Origin: Chryseobacterium gleum
GTDB taxonomy: Bacteria; Bacteroidota; Bacteroidia; Flavobacteriales; BACL11
Length of the DNA: 52,072 nt
Assembly: GCA_945865535.1 (NCBI GenBank)
Contig: CAMBDW010000011.1
Location: 1 to 52,072, forward strand
Direction: 5' to 3'
Within the stretch, counting starts at the first letter, position 1; every line of letters begins with the position of its first letter. The notes beneath the pieces were generated by a model. It worked only from the letters and a program-made list of their open reading frames with translations, did no database searches and was not told where the DNA came from. Made by a program: the position numbers and the translations under genes. Shown one piece after another: positions 7,925-18,500 of this stretch.

Positions 7925-8901
7925 ACTATTTTATGCTGTTCAGTGATTTTATTTCCTTGTAGAAATTGTTGAATGGTCATAGGGTTTTTCCCCTCAACTT
8001 GTAAATTAAGGATAGCAATTGCATCTTTTTTGGTATTGATATGCAAGTAGGTTTTATTATCAGTCTTAATACCCCAAAGATCTTTTGATTCTGATTTAAT
8101 AACTTCCGTCAGATGCAATTTTATTCTTTTTTGATTACTCATATTATCTTCTAAATAAAACCAAGCGGAAGGACAAATAGCGACATCTTTTAACATGATG
8201 TTGTTAGCTAAAAAAGGGGAGAGGCCTCTTACCAAATTGTGAATATCAATAGCTGATTTTTTCCAATTTATTTGAAGTAGTTCTTTAGTTAATTTGGGAG
8301 CCTCTAAGATAGCTTTACTAGCTTTTTGAGGTATTTGGACTGCAGAATCATTCTTAATTGCATTCAGTGTGCTAATAAGTAGATTATTTCCTTTACTTAC
8401 TAGTTTTTCATGCAATTGTGCAGCTGTAATTGTATCAGTTAATTGAATTTTTTCTTGCTGAATAATTGCTCCTGAATCAATGTTTTGATCGATAAAAAAA
8501 ATACTAATCCCAGTTTCTTTTTCGCCATTAATTAATACTCGATTTATTGGAGCTGCACCTCTGTAATTTGGAAGTAGTGAAGTATGAAGATTTATAGTTC
8601 CTTTTGTGGGTATTTTCCAAACAACTTCAGGAAGCATTCTAAAGGCTACAACAACAAATAAGTCGGCCTTAAAATTTGTAAGTGTATTAACAAACCCATC
8701 TGCTCTTAATTTTTCGGGTTGTAAAACTGGAAGGTTATTTGTTAAAGCAACTTGTTTAACTGCACAAGCTTTTAGCTGCTTACCTCTACCAGTTTTACTA
8801 TCAGCAGGAGTTACCACTGCAACGATTTCATTTCCATTCTCAATTAAATATTGAAGATTAGCTGCAGCAAATTCTGGAGTTCCAAAAAATACAATTTTCA
8901 T
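7912..8901 (-). CDS. fmt: Methionyl-tRNA formyltransferase
   Basis: This 329-residue enzyme transfers a formyl group from 10-formyltetrahydrofolate to initiator Met-tRNA. The N-terminal formyltransferase domain (about 1-190) begins MKIVFFGTPEFAA and carries the catalytic INLHTSLLPNYRGAAPI block (about 104-120, with Asn and His), followed by IDQNIDSGAII. The C-terminal OB-like tRNA-binding domain (about 205-310) is present. The length is typical. The gene begins 9 bases after recQ ends and overlaps trmH at its 3' end. Confidence 0.96.
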   Translation of the reverse strand: MKIVFFGTPEFAAANLQYLIENGNEIVAVVTPADSKTGRGKQLKACAVKQVALTNNLPVLQPEKLRADGFVNTLTNFKADLFVVVAFRMLPEVVWKIPTKGTINLHTSLLPNYRGAAPINRVLINGEKETGISIFFIDQNIDSGAIIQQEKIQLTDTITAAQLHEKLVSKGNNLLISTLNAIKNDSAVQIPQKASKAILEAPKLTKELLQINWKKSAIDIHNLVRGLSPFLANNIMLKDVAICPSAWFYLEDNMSNQKRIKLHLTEVIKSESKDLWGIKTDNKTYLHINTKKDAIAILNLQVEGKNPMTIQQFLQGNKITEQHKIVCLN

Positions 8902-8910
8902 AAGACAAAT

Positions 8911-10812
8911 TTATCCTTTCCATTGGTATTTATTCCCAAACTTTGCAATTTTATCGTTATCAAATAAAAAGTTTAATATATTGATGATTTCTTGTTCTCT
9001 AACATCAGATATTGAATTGCAGAGTTCTGTTAAAGTCATTTCAGTATCACTTAAGAGCTGTCTAATTCTTTCGGAAATTTCTTTAAATTCTTTATCCTTT
9101 ATAGCATTTCTTTTCTCGATAATACATACATCACAAAGGTCACATTTATCTGATTTTTCTTCTCCAAAATAATGGAGTAATAGTTGACTTCTACAGCTGT
9201 CTTTTTTGTTTATGTAATTTGCAATATCACTTAGTTTTTTACTTTCATAGGCCTTTCTTTCTTCCCATTTTTTTTCGTTTAGGTGCAGGCTGTTTAAATC
9301 TTGTCGAGCTTGCAAAAATGTAAGTTGACCAAGGTCGTTTTGTTCTTGATAATCTATAATCTCTAGTTGTTTAAGTTTAGATAATATTGTTTTTACCTCA
9401 TCAATTGAACTGTTAAAACGACTTGCAATTTCTTTTTCATTAATTACAACAAGATGATTAAAAAGATTATTATAAGATCTTAAAAGTAATTTTATAAAGG
9501 GATCATAAAATTTATTTGTTATTTGAAATTTGTATAACTCTGAGCTTGGAATGGTAATCTTTACTTTTGAAGGAGAGTTTATCCCATCCGAAAGTTTTAT
9601 TTTTTCTTCTTTTTCTAGATATTTAAGAATATTATAGGTTTTTAAGCTATTGGTTTCATACCTTTCGGTAAATGCTGCAATATCAAAAGGAATAGGATCC
9701 TCAGGAAAATCAGCTATAGCAATTTGAAGATAATTTGCTATATTTTGATAACCCTCTAATATTTCTTCAATAGTAGGATACTTAAGTTTTAATAAATCTT
9801 CTTGTTTTTTAATGTCACTATTATTTGCAAGCAAAAACGCATAAGCTTGTTTCCCATTTCTACCAGCCCTACCAGCTTCTTGGAAATAAGCTTCAATTGT
9901 AAAGGGTAAATCCAGATGAACTACAAGTTTAACATCTGCTTTATCAATCCCCATTCCAAAAGAATTGGTAGCAACCATAATTCTTGTTTGATTTTTAGTC
10001 CAACTCTCTTGTCTAGTAGTTCTTACTTCAGCTGACAATCCAGCATGATAATAATTGGCTGAAAAGTTATTAGTAACTAAAAAGTCTGTTATATCTTTGG
10101 CTTTCTTTCGAGTACCCACATAAATGATTACGGAACTTTTTATTTTATTTAATAATTTCAATAATCTTGAATTTTTATCTTCAATATTATCTACTACATA
10201 GGACATGTTAACTCTAGTAAAAGAGGATTTAATTAAGTTTTCTTGTTTAAATAAAAGGTTCTGTTGGATATCTTTGATTACATCAGCAGTAGCAGTGGCA
10301 GTAAGGGCTAGAAGTGGTACATCTGGAATGATACTTCTTATTTCAGAAATATGGCGGTAAGAGGGCCGAAAATTATGCCCCCACTCTGATATACAGTGAG
10401 CTTCATCAACGGTAATCAAATTAATATTCATTTCCTTAATGCGACTTTGGACCAAATCATTTTGTAATCTTTCAGGAGATAAATACAGAAATTTCACACC
10501 TCCATATATACAATTAGTAAGTGCTGTATCAATCTCAGAATAATGCATATTACTGGTTATAGCTACAGATTTTATTCCTTTTGATTGTAAGTGCCTTACT
10601 TGATCATCCATTAAAGCAATAAGAGGGGAAATTACTAAGCATATTCCTTCTTGCATAAGTGCGGGAACTTGGTAGCAAATTGATTTTCCACCACCAGTTG
10701 GTAATAAAGCAAGGGTATCTTTTTGCTCAATGATTTGGTCTATAATTTCTTCTTGCTTTAAGCGAAACTGAGTGTGTCCCCAATATTTTATTAATACATC
10801 AATCGCATTCAT
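8911..10812 (-). CDS. recQ: RecQ-type ATP-dependent DNA helicase
   Basis: With the ATG at 10812 this is a 633-residue 3'-5' superfamily 2 helicase. Visible motifs are LLPTGGGKS (Walker A), VDEAHCISEWGHNFR (motif II plus aromatic-rich loop), LALTATAT (motif III), and the C-lobe ATNSFGMGIDKADV and QEAGRAGRNG (motifs V and VI). The RQC zinc site is seen as Cys (in DSCRSQLLLHYFG) and CDLCDVC near residue 560. A short winged or HRDC-like tail follows instead of a full HRDC domain. A TTG three codons upstream (10821) also opens the frame, but it is part of a TACTTTTG promoter box, and RecQ homologs usually begin with MNAIDVLIKYWG-like sequence, so ATG is preferred. Confidence 0.94.
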   Translation of the reverse strand: MNAIDVLIKYWGHTQFRLKQEEIIDQIIEQKDTLALLPTGGGKSICYQVPALMQEGICLVISPLIALMDDQVRHLQSKGIKSVAITSNMHYSEIDTALTNCIYGGVKFLYLSPERLQNDLVQSRIKEMNINLITVDEAHCISEWGHNFRPSYRHISEIRSIIPDVPLLALTATATADVIKDIQQNLLFKQENLIKSSFTRVNMSYVVDNIEDKNSRLLKLLNKIKSSVIIYVGTRKKAKDITDFLVTNNFSANYYHAGLSAEVRTTRQESWTKNQTRIMVATNSFGMGIDKADVKLVVHLDLPFTIEAYFQEAGRAGRNGKQAYAFLLANNSDIKKQEDLLKLKYPTIEEILEGYQNIANYLQIAIADFPEDPIPFDIAAFTERYETNSLKTYNILKYLEKEEKIKLSDGINSPSKVKITIPSSELYKFQITNKFYDPFIKLLLRSYNNLFNHLVVINEKEIASRFNSSIDEVKTILSKLKQLEIIDYQEQNDLGQLTFLQARQDLNSLHLNEKKWEERKAYESKKLSDIANYINKKDSCRSQLLLHYFGEEKSDKCDLCDVCIIEKRNAIKDKEFKEISERIRQLLSDTEMTLTELCNSISDVREQEIINILNFLFDNDKIAKFGNKYQWKG

Positions 10813-10818
10813 TAAAAC

Positions 10819-10826
10819 CAAAAGTA
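10819..10826 (-). promoter_or_regulatory. -7 element TACTTTTG just upstream of recQ
   Basis: On the minus strand TACTTTTG matches TAnnTTTG exactly and ends six bases before the recQ ATG. No clear TTG/TTTG -33 element lies 17-23 bases upstream. If used, transcription would begin at or next to the start codon, giving a leaderless mRNA. Confidence 0.4.
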
Positions 10827-10883
10827 CAAAATAAAAAATACCTCTAGAATATAGAATTTTTTATAGAAAATTACAAAGTATGT

Positions 10884-11831
10884 TTACTTGTTGTCGGCTA
10901 AGAATCGTTCGGCATCTAAGGCGGCCATACATCCGGTTCCAGCTGATGTTACTGCTTGGCGATAAACATGATCTGCTACATCACCTGCGGCAAAAACTCC
11001 AGCTATTTTAGTTTTTGAGGTTCCCGCTTCAACAATTAAATATCCATTTTCATCCATATCCAATTGCCCTTTAAATAAATCAGTATTTGGTTTATGCCCA
11101 ATAGCTACAAAAAAACCTGAAGCTGGAATAGTAATTTCTTCACCACTTTTATTATTTACTGCAGTTACACTTTCAACTCCTATAACACCAGGCTCTCCAT
11201 TAATACTTTTGGTATCGTAATTGAACAGCACCTTAAGATTTGGAGTCTTAAATACTCTATGTTGCATGGCTTTTGAGGCACGCATTTCATCTTTACGCAC
11301 TAGCATAGTTACTTTAGTGCACATCTTTGCAAGATAAGTAGCCTCTTCAGCAGCAGTATCTCCTGCACCAACAACTACAACCTCTTTTCCTTTGTAGAAA
11401 AATCCATCACAAGTTGCGCAAGCCGATACACCATATCCATTTAATCTTTTTTCATCATCCATTCCTAACCATTTGGCAGATGCACCTGTTGCAATAATGA
11501 CTGTTTCAGCTAAAATAATATCTTTTTCATCTACTTCCACTTTGAAAGGGCGCGCAGAAAAATCTACTTTTGTAACCATTCCCCATCTTGTATCTGTACC
11601 GAACCTTTCAGCTTGAGCTTTAAAGTCTTCCATCATTTCAGGGCCCTTAATTCCATCTTTATATCCAGGGTAATTATCAACATCAGTAGTAGTAGTTAAC
11701 TGACCTCCTGGTTGTAATCCTTGAATAACAACTGGGTTCATATCAGCTCTTGCCGCATAAATTGCTGCACTATAGCCAGCAGGACCTGAACCAATTATTA
11801 ATACTTCTACTTTTTCAATTGCTGTATTCAT
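10884..11831 (-). CDS. trxB: Thioredoxin-disulfide reductase
   Basis: This 315-residue cytoplasmic flavoenzyme uses NADPH to reduce thioredoxin. It shows the FAD-binding GSGPAGYSAAIYAAR (about 12-26), the redox-active CATCDG (about 135-140), the NADPH-binding VVGAGDTAAEEA (about 150-161), and the C-terminal FAD block GVFAAGDVADHVYRQAVTSAGTG. The length is typical. It lies only 11 bases downstream of the DUF4249 lipoprotein gene and 62 bases upstream of recQ, all on the minus strand, so it may be read from the TonB-receptor promoter, an unusual grouping for trxB. Confidence 0.96.
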   Translation of the reverse strand: MNTAIEKVEVLIIGSGPAGYSAAIYAARADMNPVVIQGLQPGGQLTTTTDVDNYPGYKDGIKGPEMMEDFKAQAERFGTDTRWGMVTKVDFSARPFKVEVDEKDIILAETVIIATGASAKWLGMDDEKRLNGYGVSACATCDGFFYKGKEVVVVGAGDTAAEEATYLAKMCTKVTMLVRKDEMRASKAMQHRVFKTPNLKVLFNYDTKSINGEPGVIGVESVTAVNNKSGEEITIPASGFFVAIGHKPNTDLFKGQLDMDENGYLIVEAGTSKTKIAGVFAAGDVADHVYRQAVTSAGTGCMAALDAERFLADNK

Positions 11832-11842
11832 TTTTTGTAAAA

Positions 11843-12856
11843 TTAAAATATATCTTCAATTTTTGGAGTATATTGCTCAAAAATAGTAGTGTCTTTTACA
11901 ATAGGCACTAAGTAATATACTGGGCTATATCCTGTCCAAACGCCTAATCCTCCATTGATATTACTTACTAAATTTGCAGGTTCGGCAAATGGATTTCCAT
12001 TTGTACCTGCTTGCCTAACTAAGCCTCTCCAGAACTTAAGAGATGGCTCATCTATCTGACAAAACTTGATTAATACAATGTCTTTATCACGCTCTAAAAT
12101 AGTACCATCTTTACATTCTCTAGTATGATAAGCATTGTACTTCCCATTAGGAAATCCTCCATTATCTCCAGGTCTTGGAAAGTAGGTCTCAAAGGATTCT
12201 CCATTAATTAAAATATCGCTTCCAGCATCTACCAATTGTAATGGAAAATCTGTTCTGTTTTTACTCTTACAACTATCTTCATTAAATGTGTAGTGCTGCA
12301 ATCTTTTGCTTTTAACCAATATATTATTTTGCTGATCAGCTGGATCAGAATATACAGCTCTTATATCACATTTATAAGTTGAATCAGCTGTTTCACTTTG
12401 CTCCACCCAAAGAGAATCTAATGGTGTTGCTTTAGGAATGAATGTTTCTGCTGTAATTCTTTGATTATTCCACTTAATTTCTAAATAGTATGTTCTTTCT
12501 GCTTTACTAAATTCATATGCATTAGGATTATCAAAATAGCTTTTATCGGTATAAATAGGTATCAAAGTATCTAGCTCATCTATTATTTCTAAAATTCTTA
12601 TTTCTTTTTCTCCACTATCATTATAGTACCAAACTATAACTGAGTCAGCATCAGTTACAAATAAATCATTATAAGTATTAGGGTCAATCGGATCAAAATA
12701 TCCCTGGTTCTTTGTTAAAATGACATAAGGTGGAAATCCAGGTTCAATATAGCCTTCTACAACAAGTTTGCTTGCTGATTGAGGTAAGTCTAGTGTTATC
12801 TCTTCTTGACAGGAAAAAAGAATCAAACTAAAAAAGATCATTAAATAGTTTTTCAT
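11843..12856 (-). CDS. DUF4249 lipoprotein
   Basis: This 337-residue protein has a lipoprotein signal peptide (MKNYLMIFFSLILFSC, lipobox LFSC with Cys about 16) followed by EEITLDLP, the usual start of mature DUF4249 proteins. The rest is a beta-rich region with LVVEGYI and a C-terminal GLGVWTGYSPVYY block. DUF4249 genes usually follow TonB-dependent receptors, and here it starts 3 bases after the receptor's stop codon. It is probably an outer-membrane lipoprotein partner of that receptor. The biochemical role and ligand are not known. Confidence 0.85.
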   Translation of the reverse strand: MKNYLMIFFSLILFSCQEEITLDLPQSASKLVVEGYIEPGFPPYVILTKNQGYFDPIDPNTYNDLFVTDADSVIVWYYNDSGEKEIRILEIIDELDTLIPIYTDKSYFDNPNAYEFSKAERTYYLEIKWNNQRITAETFIPKATPLDSLWVEQSETADSTYKCDIRAVYSDPADQQNNILVKSKRLQHYTFNEDSCKSKNRTDFPLQLVDAGSDILINGESFETYFPRPGDNGGFPNGKYNAYHTRECKDGTILERDKDIVLIKFCQIDEPSLKFWRGLVRQAGTNGNPFAEPANLVSNINGGLGVWTGYSPVYYLVPIVKDTTIFEQYTPKIEDIF

Positions 12857-12859
12857 AAT

Positions 12860-15235
12860 TTAAAAATTAAAGTTCCAGGTAACAGATGGTAAAATTGGGA
12901 ATATGGAAACTTGATAGGCTTTTGGAGTTACATTACCTTCTACAAAACTCCCATCTTCAACTCCTTCTGGTGCTTCTAATGCAAAATAAATAAAATAAGG
13001 ATTCTTTCTGCTATAAACATTATAGATTGAGAAGTTCCATGAAGATTGGAATTTTTTCTTCTTTTGAGGGGTATATGTAGCACTTATATCAAGCCTGTGA
13101 TAAGGGTCCATTCTAAATCCATTTCTAGAAGTAAATTCGGTATAAATATTTTCTCCTATTGCATATCTTTCATTAGGAAGTGTAATTGCATTGCCCGTCC
13201 CATAAACAAAAACACTGCTAAAGCTCCATTTATCAGATAGTTTATGTGTAGCGGTTATCTCTAGATCATGCCTTCTATCGTATTTAGCAGGGAAAGGATC
13301 TCCATTATTTACATCATCAAAGAATAATGTTGTTTTGGAAAGGGTGTAACCAATCCAGCCAGTTGTTTTTCCTTTGTTCTTTTTAAGTAATAATTCAATT
13401 CCGTAAGAATCACCATTGCCAAAAGCAAAAGCATCATCACTACTTGTATTGGTATTATCCTCTGGCAAAACCCCTTCTTTGTACTCAATGAGATTGGTCA
13501 TTTCTTTATAATAGGCCTCAATAGAAGTTTCGTACATATTATCATTTAGATTTTTAAAATAACCTATTGCATATTGATCGGCAAATTTTGGCTCTATACC
13601 TGCAGAACTTGGAATCCAAAGATCTGTTGGTAAAGTTACACTTGAAGTAGATGCTAAATGAATGTACTGGTAGTTTTGAGTATAAGCACCTTTAATAGAA
13701 CTTGTAGGTGTTAATTGATATCTAAATGATAATCTAGGCTCGATATGCCTGTAATTATCATCACTTCTAGTAAAATCATTTTTTATATAGTCACGGAAAC
13801 TGATATATCCGCTATGTTGAAAAGAAGAATATCTTAATCCTGCATGTATTTTTAATACATCCGAAACTTCAAAATCATCTGATAAATACAAAGCCCCCTC
13901 ATTGGAATACTGTTTAAATATTTGATCCGGTTCAAAAACTACATCACCTGATTTTCCGGTAGCATTACCTGGGCTGAATTCATGATAAATATAATTGGTT
14001 CCGAATTTTACAGTGTGTCTTTGGTTGGGTTGATACAAAAAATCAACCTTAGTATTCCAATCATTAATTCCTGAGAATATTTTTAGTTCAAATTCACTTT
14101 GAGCAATATTAAATTCAAAGCGAAAATCTGAGAATATAAGTGATGTGTTCATAAATAATTTATCAGTAAATAAATGATTCCATCTTAATGAAGTAGTAGC
14201 ATTTCCCCATGGGATTTTTATTCCAATACCGTTATCGGTATTAGCAAAGTTAAAAACATCTCTCCCAAAATATCCACTTAAATACAAACGATCCTTATCA
14301 GATATTCTGTAATTTACTTTGGTTGTTAAATCGTAAAAATAATATCCTGAACCATAAGATGGACTATCCTTAGGTATAAATGGTTTTGATAGCACATCTA
14401 TATAAGTTCTTCTTCCAGAAACAATAAAAGAACTTTTTTCTTTTTGAATCGGTCCTTGAATAGTTAAGCGTGAGGAAAGCAAACCAATACCGCCATCAAC
14501 TTCATATTTTTTATTATTACCATCCTTCATAGTAATGTCTAAAACGGAAGAAAGTCTTCCTCCATATTCTGCAGGCATACCTCCTTTAATGATGTTGATA
14601 TCTTTAATAGCATCTGCATTAAATACCGAGAAAAAGCCAAAAAGATGGGCAGCATTATACACTACTGCTTCATCAAGTAATATCAAGTTTTGGTCAGGAC
14701 CACCACCTCTTACATATAGGCCTGAATTTCCTTCTCCACCTGATTGAATTCCAGGTAAAAGTTGTGCTGATTTTAAAATATCAACCTCTCCAAAAATTAC
14801 AGGTAGTTGTTTGATATTTCCAACTTCTAGTTTGGCTTGGCTCATATCAGAACTGCTTACATTTTTATCTAATCTTTCACCCGTTACAATTACTTCTTCT
14901 GTTAGAATAGCATCATTATTTAATCCTACATTTAATCGGAGATCTTTATTAAAAGTAATGTTTTTAGTAATAGTCTTATATCCTATGAATGAGTACATAA
15001 TCATATAATTTCCTTCTTCCATAGTTAGAGAATAGAATCCATATTGATTGCTGGCAGTACCTTTATATGTTTTCTGATCATAAATAGAAACACCTATTAG
15101 GTTTTCGCCTGATTCATTATCTTGAACATAGCCACTAATAGTATATTGATTCTGTGCAATAGCACTAAATGAATACAATAAGAAAGCTATTACTAGAGTA
15201 GATTTTGTTGTGTTTTTAAAATAAGAGGAGTTCAA
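12860..15235 (-). CDS. TonB-dependent outer-membrane receptor paired with DUF4249
   Basis: This 791-residue receptor has a signal peptide (about 1-28, ending SAIAQ), a carboxypeptidase-regulatory-like domain (about 31-115), a plug (about 125-235, with GGEGNSGLYVRGGGPDQN and LILLDEAVVYN), and a beta-barrel ending in VTWNFNF with the terminal Phe typical of outer-membrane barrels. It starts with TTG at 15235: the next in-frame ATG is about 72 codons in and would remove the signal peptide, and an in-frame TAA lies three codons upstream. A TAGTTTTG -7-like box lies at 15266-15273, about 30 bases before the start. It heads a run with the DUF4249 lipoprotein and trxB. The ligand is unknown. Confidence 0.88.
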   Translation of the reverse strand: MNSSYFKNTTKSTLVIAFLLYSFSAIAQNQYTISGYVQDNESGENLIGVSIYDQKTYKGTASNQYGFYSLTMEEGNYMIMYSFIGYKTITKNITFNKDLRLNVGLNNDAILTEEVIVTGERLDKNVSSSDMSQAKLEVGNIKQLPVIFGEVDILKSAQLLPGIQSGGEGNSGLYVRGGGPDQNLILLDEAVVYNAAHLFGFFSVFNADAIKDINIIKGGMPAEYGGRLSSVLDITMKDGNNKKYEVDGGIGLLSSRLTIQGPIQKEKSSFIVSGRRTYIDVLSKPFIPKDSPSYGSGYYFYDLTTKVNYRISDKDRLYLSGYFGRDVFNFANTDNGIGIKIPWGNATTSLRWNHLFTDKLFMNTSLIFSDFRFEFNIAQSEFELKIFSGINDWNTKVDFLYQPNQRHTVKFGTNYIYHEFSPGNATGKSGDVVFEPDQIFKQYSNEGALYLSDDFEVSDVLKIHAGLRYSSFQHSGYISFRDYIKNDFTRSDDNYRHIEPRLSFRYQLTPTSSIKGAYTQNYQYIHLASTSSVTLPTDLWIPSSAGIEPKFADQYAIGYFKNLNDNMYETSIEAYYKEMTNLIEYKEGVLPEDNTNTSSDDAFAFGNGDSYGIELLLKKNKGKTTGWIGYTLSKTTLFFDDVNNGDPFPAKYDRRHDLEITATHKLSDKWSFSSVFVYGTGNAITLPNERYAIGENIYTEFTSRNGFRMDPYHRLDISATYTPQKKKKFQSSWNFSIYNVYSRKNPYFIYFALEAPEGVEDGSFVEGNVTPKAYQVSIFPILPSVTWNFNF

Positions 15236-15469
15236 AATAGATTTTTAAAAGTGTATGCAAAAAAACAAAACTAATTTCAATATATTGTGGATAAAATGAA
15301 ATAAAATTCAACAAAAATGCAATTGTTTGTTAATTAGATTCTGATTGGTTTTATACAATAAAAATTACTAGAAATTGTATGTTCTTGATTTAGAACTTAA
15401 AGAGAAATAAGAATTGGATAAAAAGAGATATAACAACATTTTGAATGGATAAGATTTTTATAATGAAAG

Positions 15470-15501
15470 TTGTGATGTAAGAAATAATTAGTCTACTTTT
15501 G
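15470..15501 (+). promoter_or_regulatory. Bacteroidota-type promoter for the C25 peptidase
   Basis: TTG at 15470-15472 and TACTTTTG at 15494-15501 are separated by 21 bases, an exact match to the Bacteroidota consensus. It ends 19 bases before the ATG at 15521. The rest of the 285-base divergent region (15236-15520) is AT-rich, and I see no other gene in it. Confidence 0.7.
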
Positions 15502-15520
15502 TAGTAAATAAAAACTTATT

Positions 15521-18500
15521 ATGAAATTATCAAAATTAGTATTTGCGTTCATTACTTTATTATCTATCTCAGTAAATGCACAAGTTATAAAGTTAACTGA
15601 AACCTCCAATCAGTTTGTAATTACCTCAAAATCATTATCTGAATTTACTTTTGTAAATCACTTATCAGAGATTAATACATTGAGAGTGAAAAAAGATGCT
15701 AACGAATTTGTTAAATTAATCGTTAGTGGCTATGGTGAAAATGCTAAAAAAGGAAATGCTGAATTACCAGTTTTGGAAGAGTTGATTAATATTCCTTTTG
15801 GTGCCACTGTTGCAATAAAGATTTTGAATAAAGAAGAGCAAATCATTTCTTTGTCAGATTATGGGATTGATAATTTAGTTTTTCCATCTCAACCATCAAT
15901 CTCAAAAGGAGAGAATGCTGAGGATGCACCATTTTATTTTAATAAAGCATATTATAGTAATGATGGTTTTTATGATACAGATATAGTAACCACTGAACTT
16001 TTAGGCAAAATGAGAGGGCAACAGTTAGCAAGACTTTCAGTAGCTCCTTTTCAATACAATCCTACTACTAATGAGTTAAAAGTTATTACAAAATTAGAGG
16101 TGAAAATTACTTTTAAGAATATTGATCTTGAAGGTCATAAAACAAACCAACAAAAATACTATTCTGCAGAATTTAACCATTTATTTAAAACATGTATTAA
16201 TTACATACCTTCACAACAAAAGGATGTCATTACAACTTATCCAGTGAAATACGTGATTATTGCTGATCCTGCTTTTCAAGCAGCTATACAGCCTTTAGTA
16301 GATTGGAAAACTCGCAAGGGATTTATGGTGGTTCAGGGATATACGAATGACCCCTTAGTAGGAAATACAACTACTTCAATACATGCATTTATTAAAAATA
16401 TGTATGACAATGCTACGCCTAGTGATCCTGCTCCAACTTATTTGTTAATTGTAGGAGATGATGGACAGGTCCCATCATTTGATAATGGTTCGCATCTTTC
16501 CGATATGTATTATTGTGAATTTGATGGTGGTGGCGATTTTTATCCAGAGATGTATTATGGGAGGTTTTCAGCAACTATTCCTGAACAGGTTCAAGTTCAA
16601 GTACAGAAAACACTAACCCACGAGCAATATACTTTTACTGATCCTTCTTTTTTAGATGAGGTAGTTTTGGTAGCAGGAGTGGATGCTTCTATGGCGCCAA
16701 CTTATGGTAATGGTCAAATAAATTATGGAACAGATAATTATTTTAATGCAGCACATGGATTAACTATTCATAATTATTTATATGGTTCAGGAACTCCAAT
16801 TACCTCTGATATGCCACAAGCTTCAGCTGCTATTATTGCAGATGTGAGTGCTGGAGTAGGTTTTGCAAATTATTCGGCACATTGTGGTAGTTCGGGCTGG
16901 TCTGATCCTTCTTTTGAAACATCTGATATTAGTGGGTTACAAAATTTTGATCAATATGGTGTAATGATAGGAAATTGTTGCCAATCCAATAAATTTGATG
17001 TGGCAGTGTGTTTTGGTGAAGCAATTTTAAGAGCAAGTAATAAAGGGGCTGTAGCATATATTGGAGGTTCAAATAATACTTATTGGAATGAAGATTTTTG
17101 GTGGGCTGTTGGTAATGGCAGTATTTCTGCTAATCCTACCTATGCCGGAACTGGTTTGGCAGTCTATGATTGTTTGATGCACGAGAATGGAGAGCAGCAA
17201 GATGATTGGTTTATTACAACCGGACAAATGTTGCATTCAGGAAATTTAGCAGTTACTCAAGCTGGTGGTTCCGAGCAGTATTATTGGGAAATTTATCATT
17301 TAATGGGAGACCCCTCTTTAATGCCATATATTGGTGTACCCACTTTACTTATTGCATCTCATGGTGCTGCAACTCCAGTAGGCACCACTACTTTTACAGT
17401 TACAACTGAGGAAAATGCTTATGTTGCAATATCAATGAATGGAGTTCTTTTTGATGCACAGCTTGCTGATGCTACAGGAATAGTAAACTTAACTTTCCCT
17501 GCGATTTCTAATGTTGGAGTTGCTGATATTGTAATTACCAAACAATTCAAACAACCCTATGAAGGTACAGTCCAAATTATTTCTCCTAATGGACCGTATG
17601 TAATTTATTCTTCTAGTGTTATTAATGATATGGCAGGAAATAATAACTCACTTGTTGATTATAATGAACTTATTGATATGATGGTTAATTTGCATAATGT
17701 AGGCTCGGTTAACGCAACCAGTGTTAGTGTAGTAATAACTACTACAGATCCTTATGTGACATTAATTAATACTAGTGTAAATATACCATTAATTAATACC
17801 TCACAGGTTGTTTCAATACCAACTCCTTTTAGTTTTCAAGTTGCTTCTTTTGTTCCTGATCAGCATATTACTACTTTCACATTGACCATATCTGATAATT
17901 TAGGAAACACTTGGACTTCAACGGTAAACGTATTACTAAATGCTCCAGTATTAGATCATACTAATTTTACAGTTGCTGATGCCGTATTGGGCAATGGGAA
18001 TGGTGTTTTGGATGCAGGCGAAACTTTAGATTTAGTTGTTGATGTAACAAATACAGGTCATGCTGATATAGCTAGTTTAATAGCTACTTTAGGATGCTTA
18101 TCTTCTTATGTTACAGTTAATTCTACAACATCAAATGTTGCTTCTTTGGCTGTGAATGGACAACAGGCTACTACTTTTAACATCACAATTAATCCAAACA
18201 CTCCAGTGGGCACATTTGCTGAGTTTCCATTTGATCTAACAGATGGTTTTTATTCTTACAATAATACTTTTAGTCAAGTTATAGGAATTATTGATGAGGA
18301 TTACGAAACGGGTGATTTTACACAATATGCTTGGATAAATGATATTGATTACCCATGGACTATAGATAATGTAAATGTTTATGAAGGCAGTAACTCTACA
18401 AAATCAGGAGCTGGATTACCTGATGGTTTGGTTTCAAACCTTGAGATCAATGTAGATGTAACAGCTCCGGGTGATATTTCATTTTATAAATTTGTTTCTT

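Noticed and set aside
15266-15273. TAGTTTTG as a full promoter for the second TonB receptor
   Set aside because: The -7 box matches, but no TTG lies 17-23 bases upstream on that strand, so I noted it only in the gene entry.
15236-15520. Longest gene-free stretch, checked for a missed gene or RNA
   Set aside because: It has stops in all frames at short intervals, no tRNA-like or riboswitch-like fold, and is explained by two divergent promoters.
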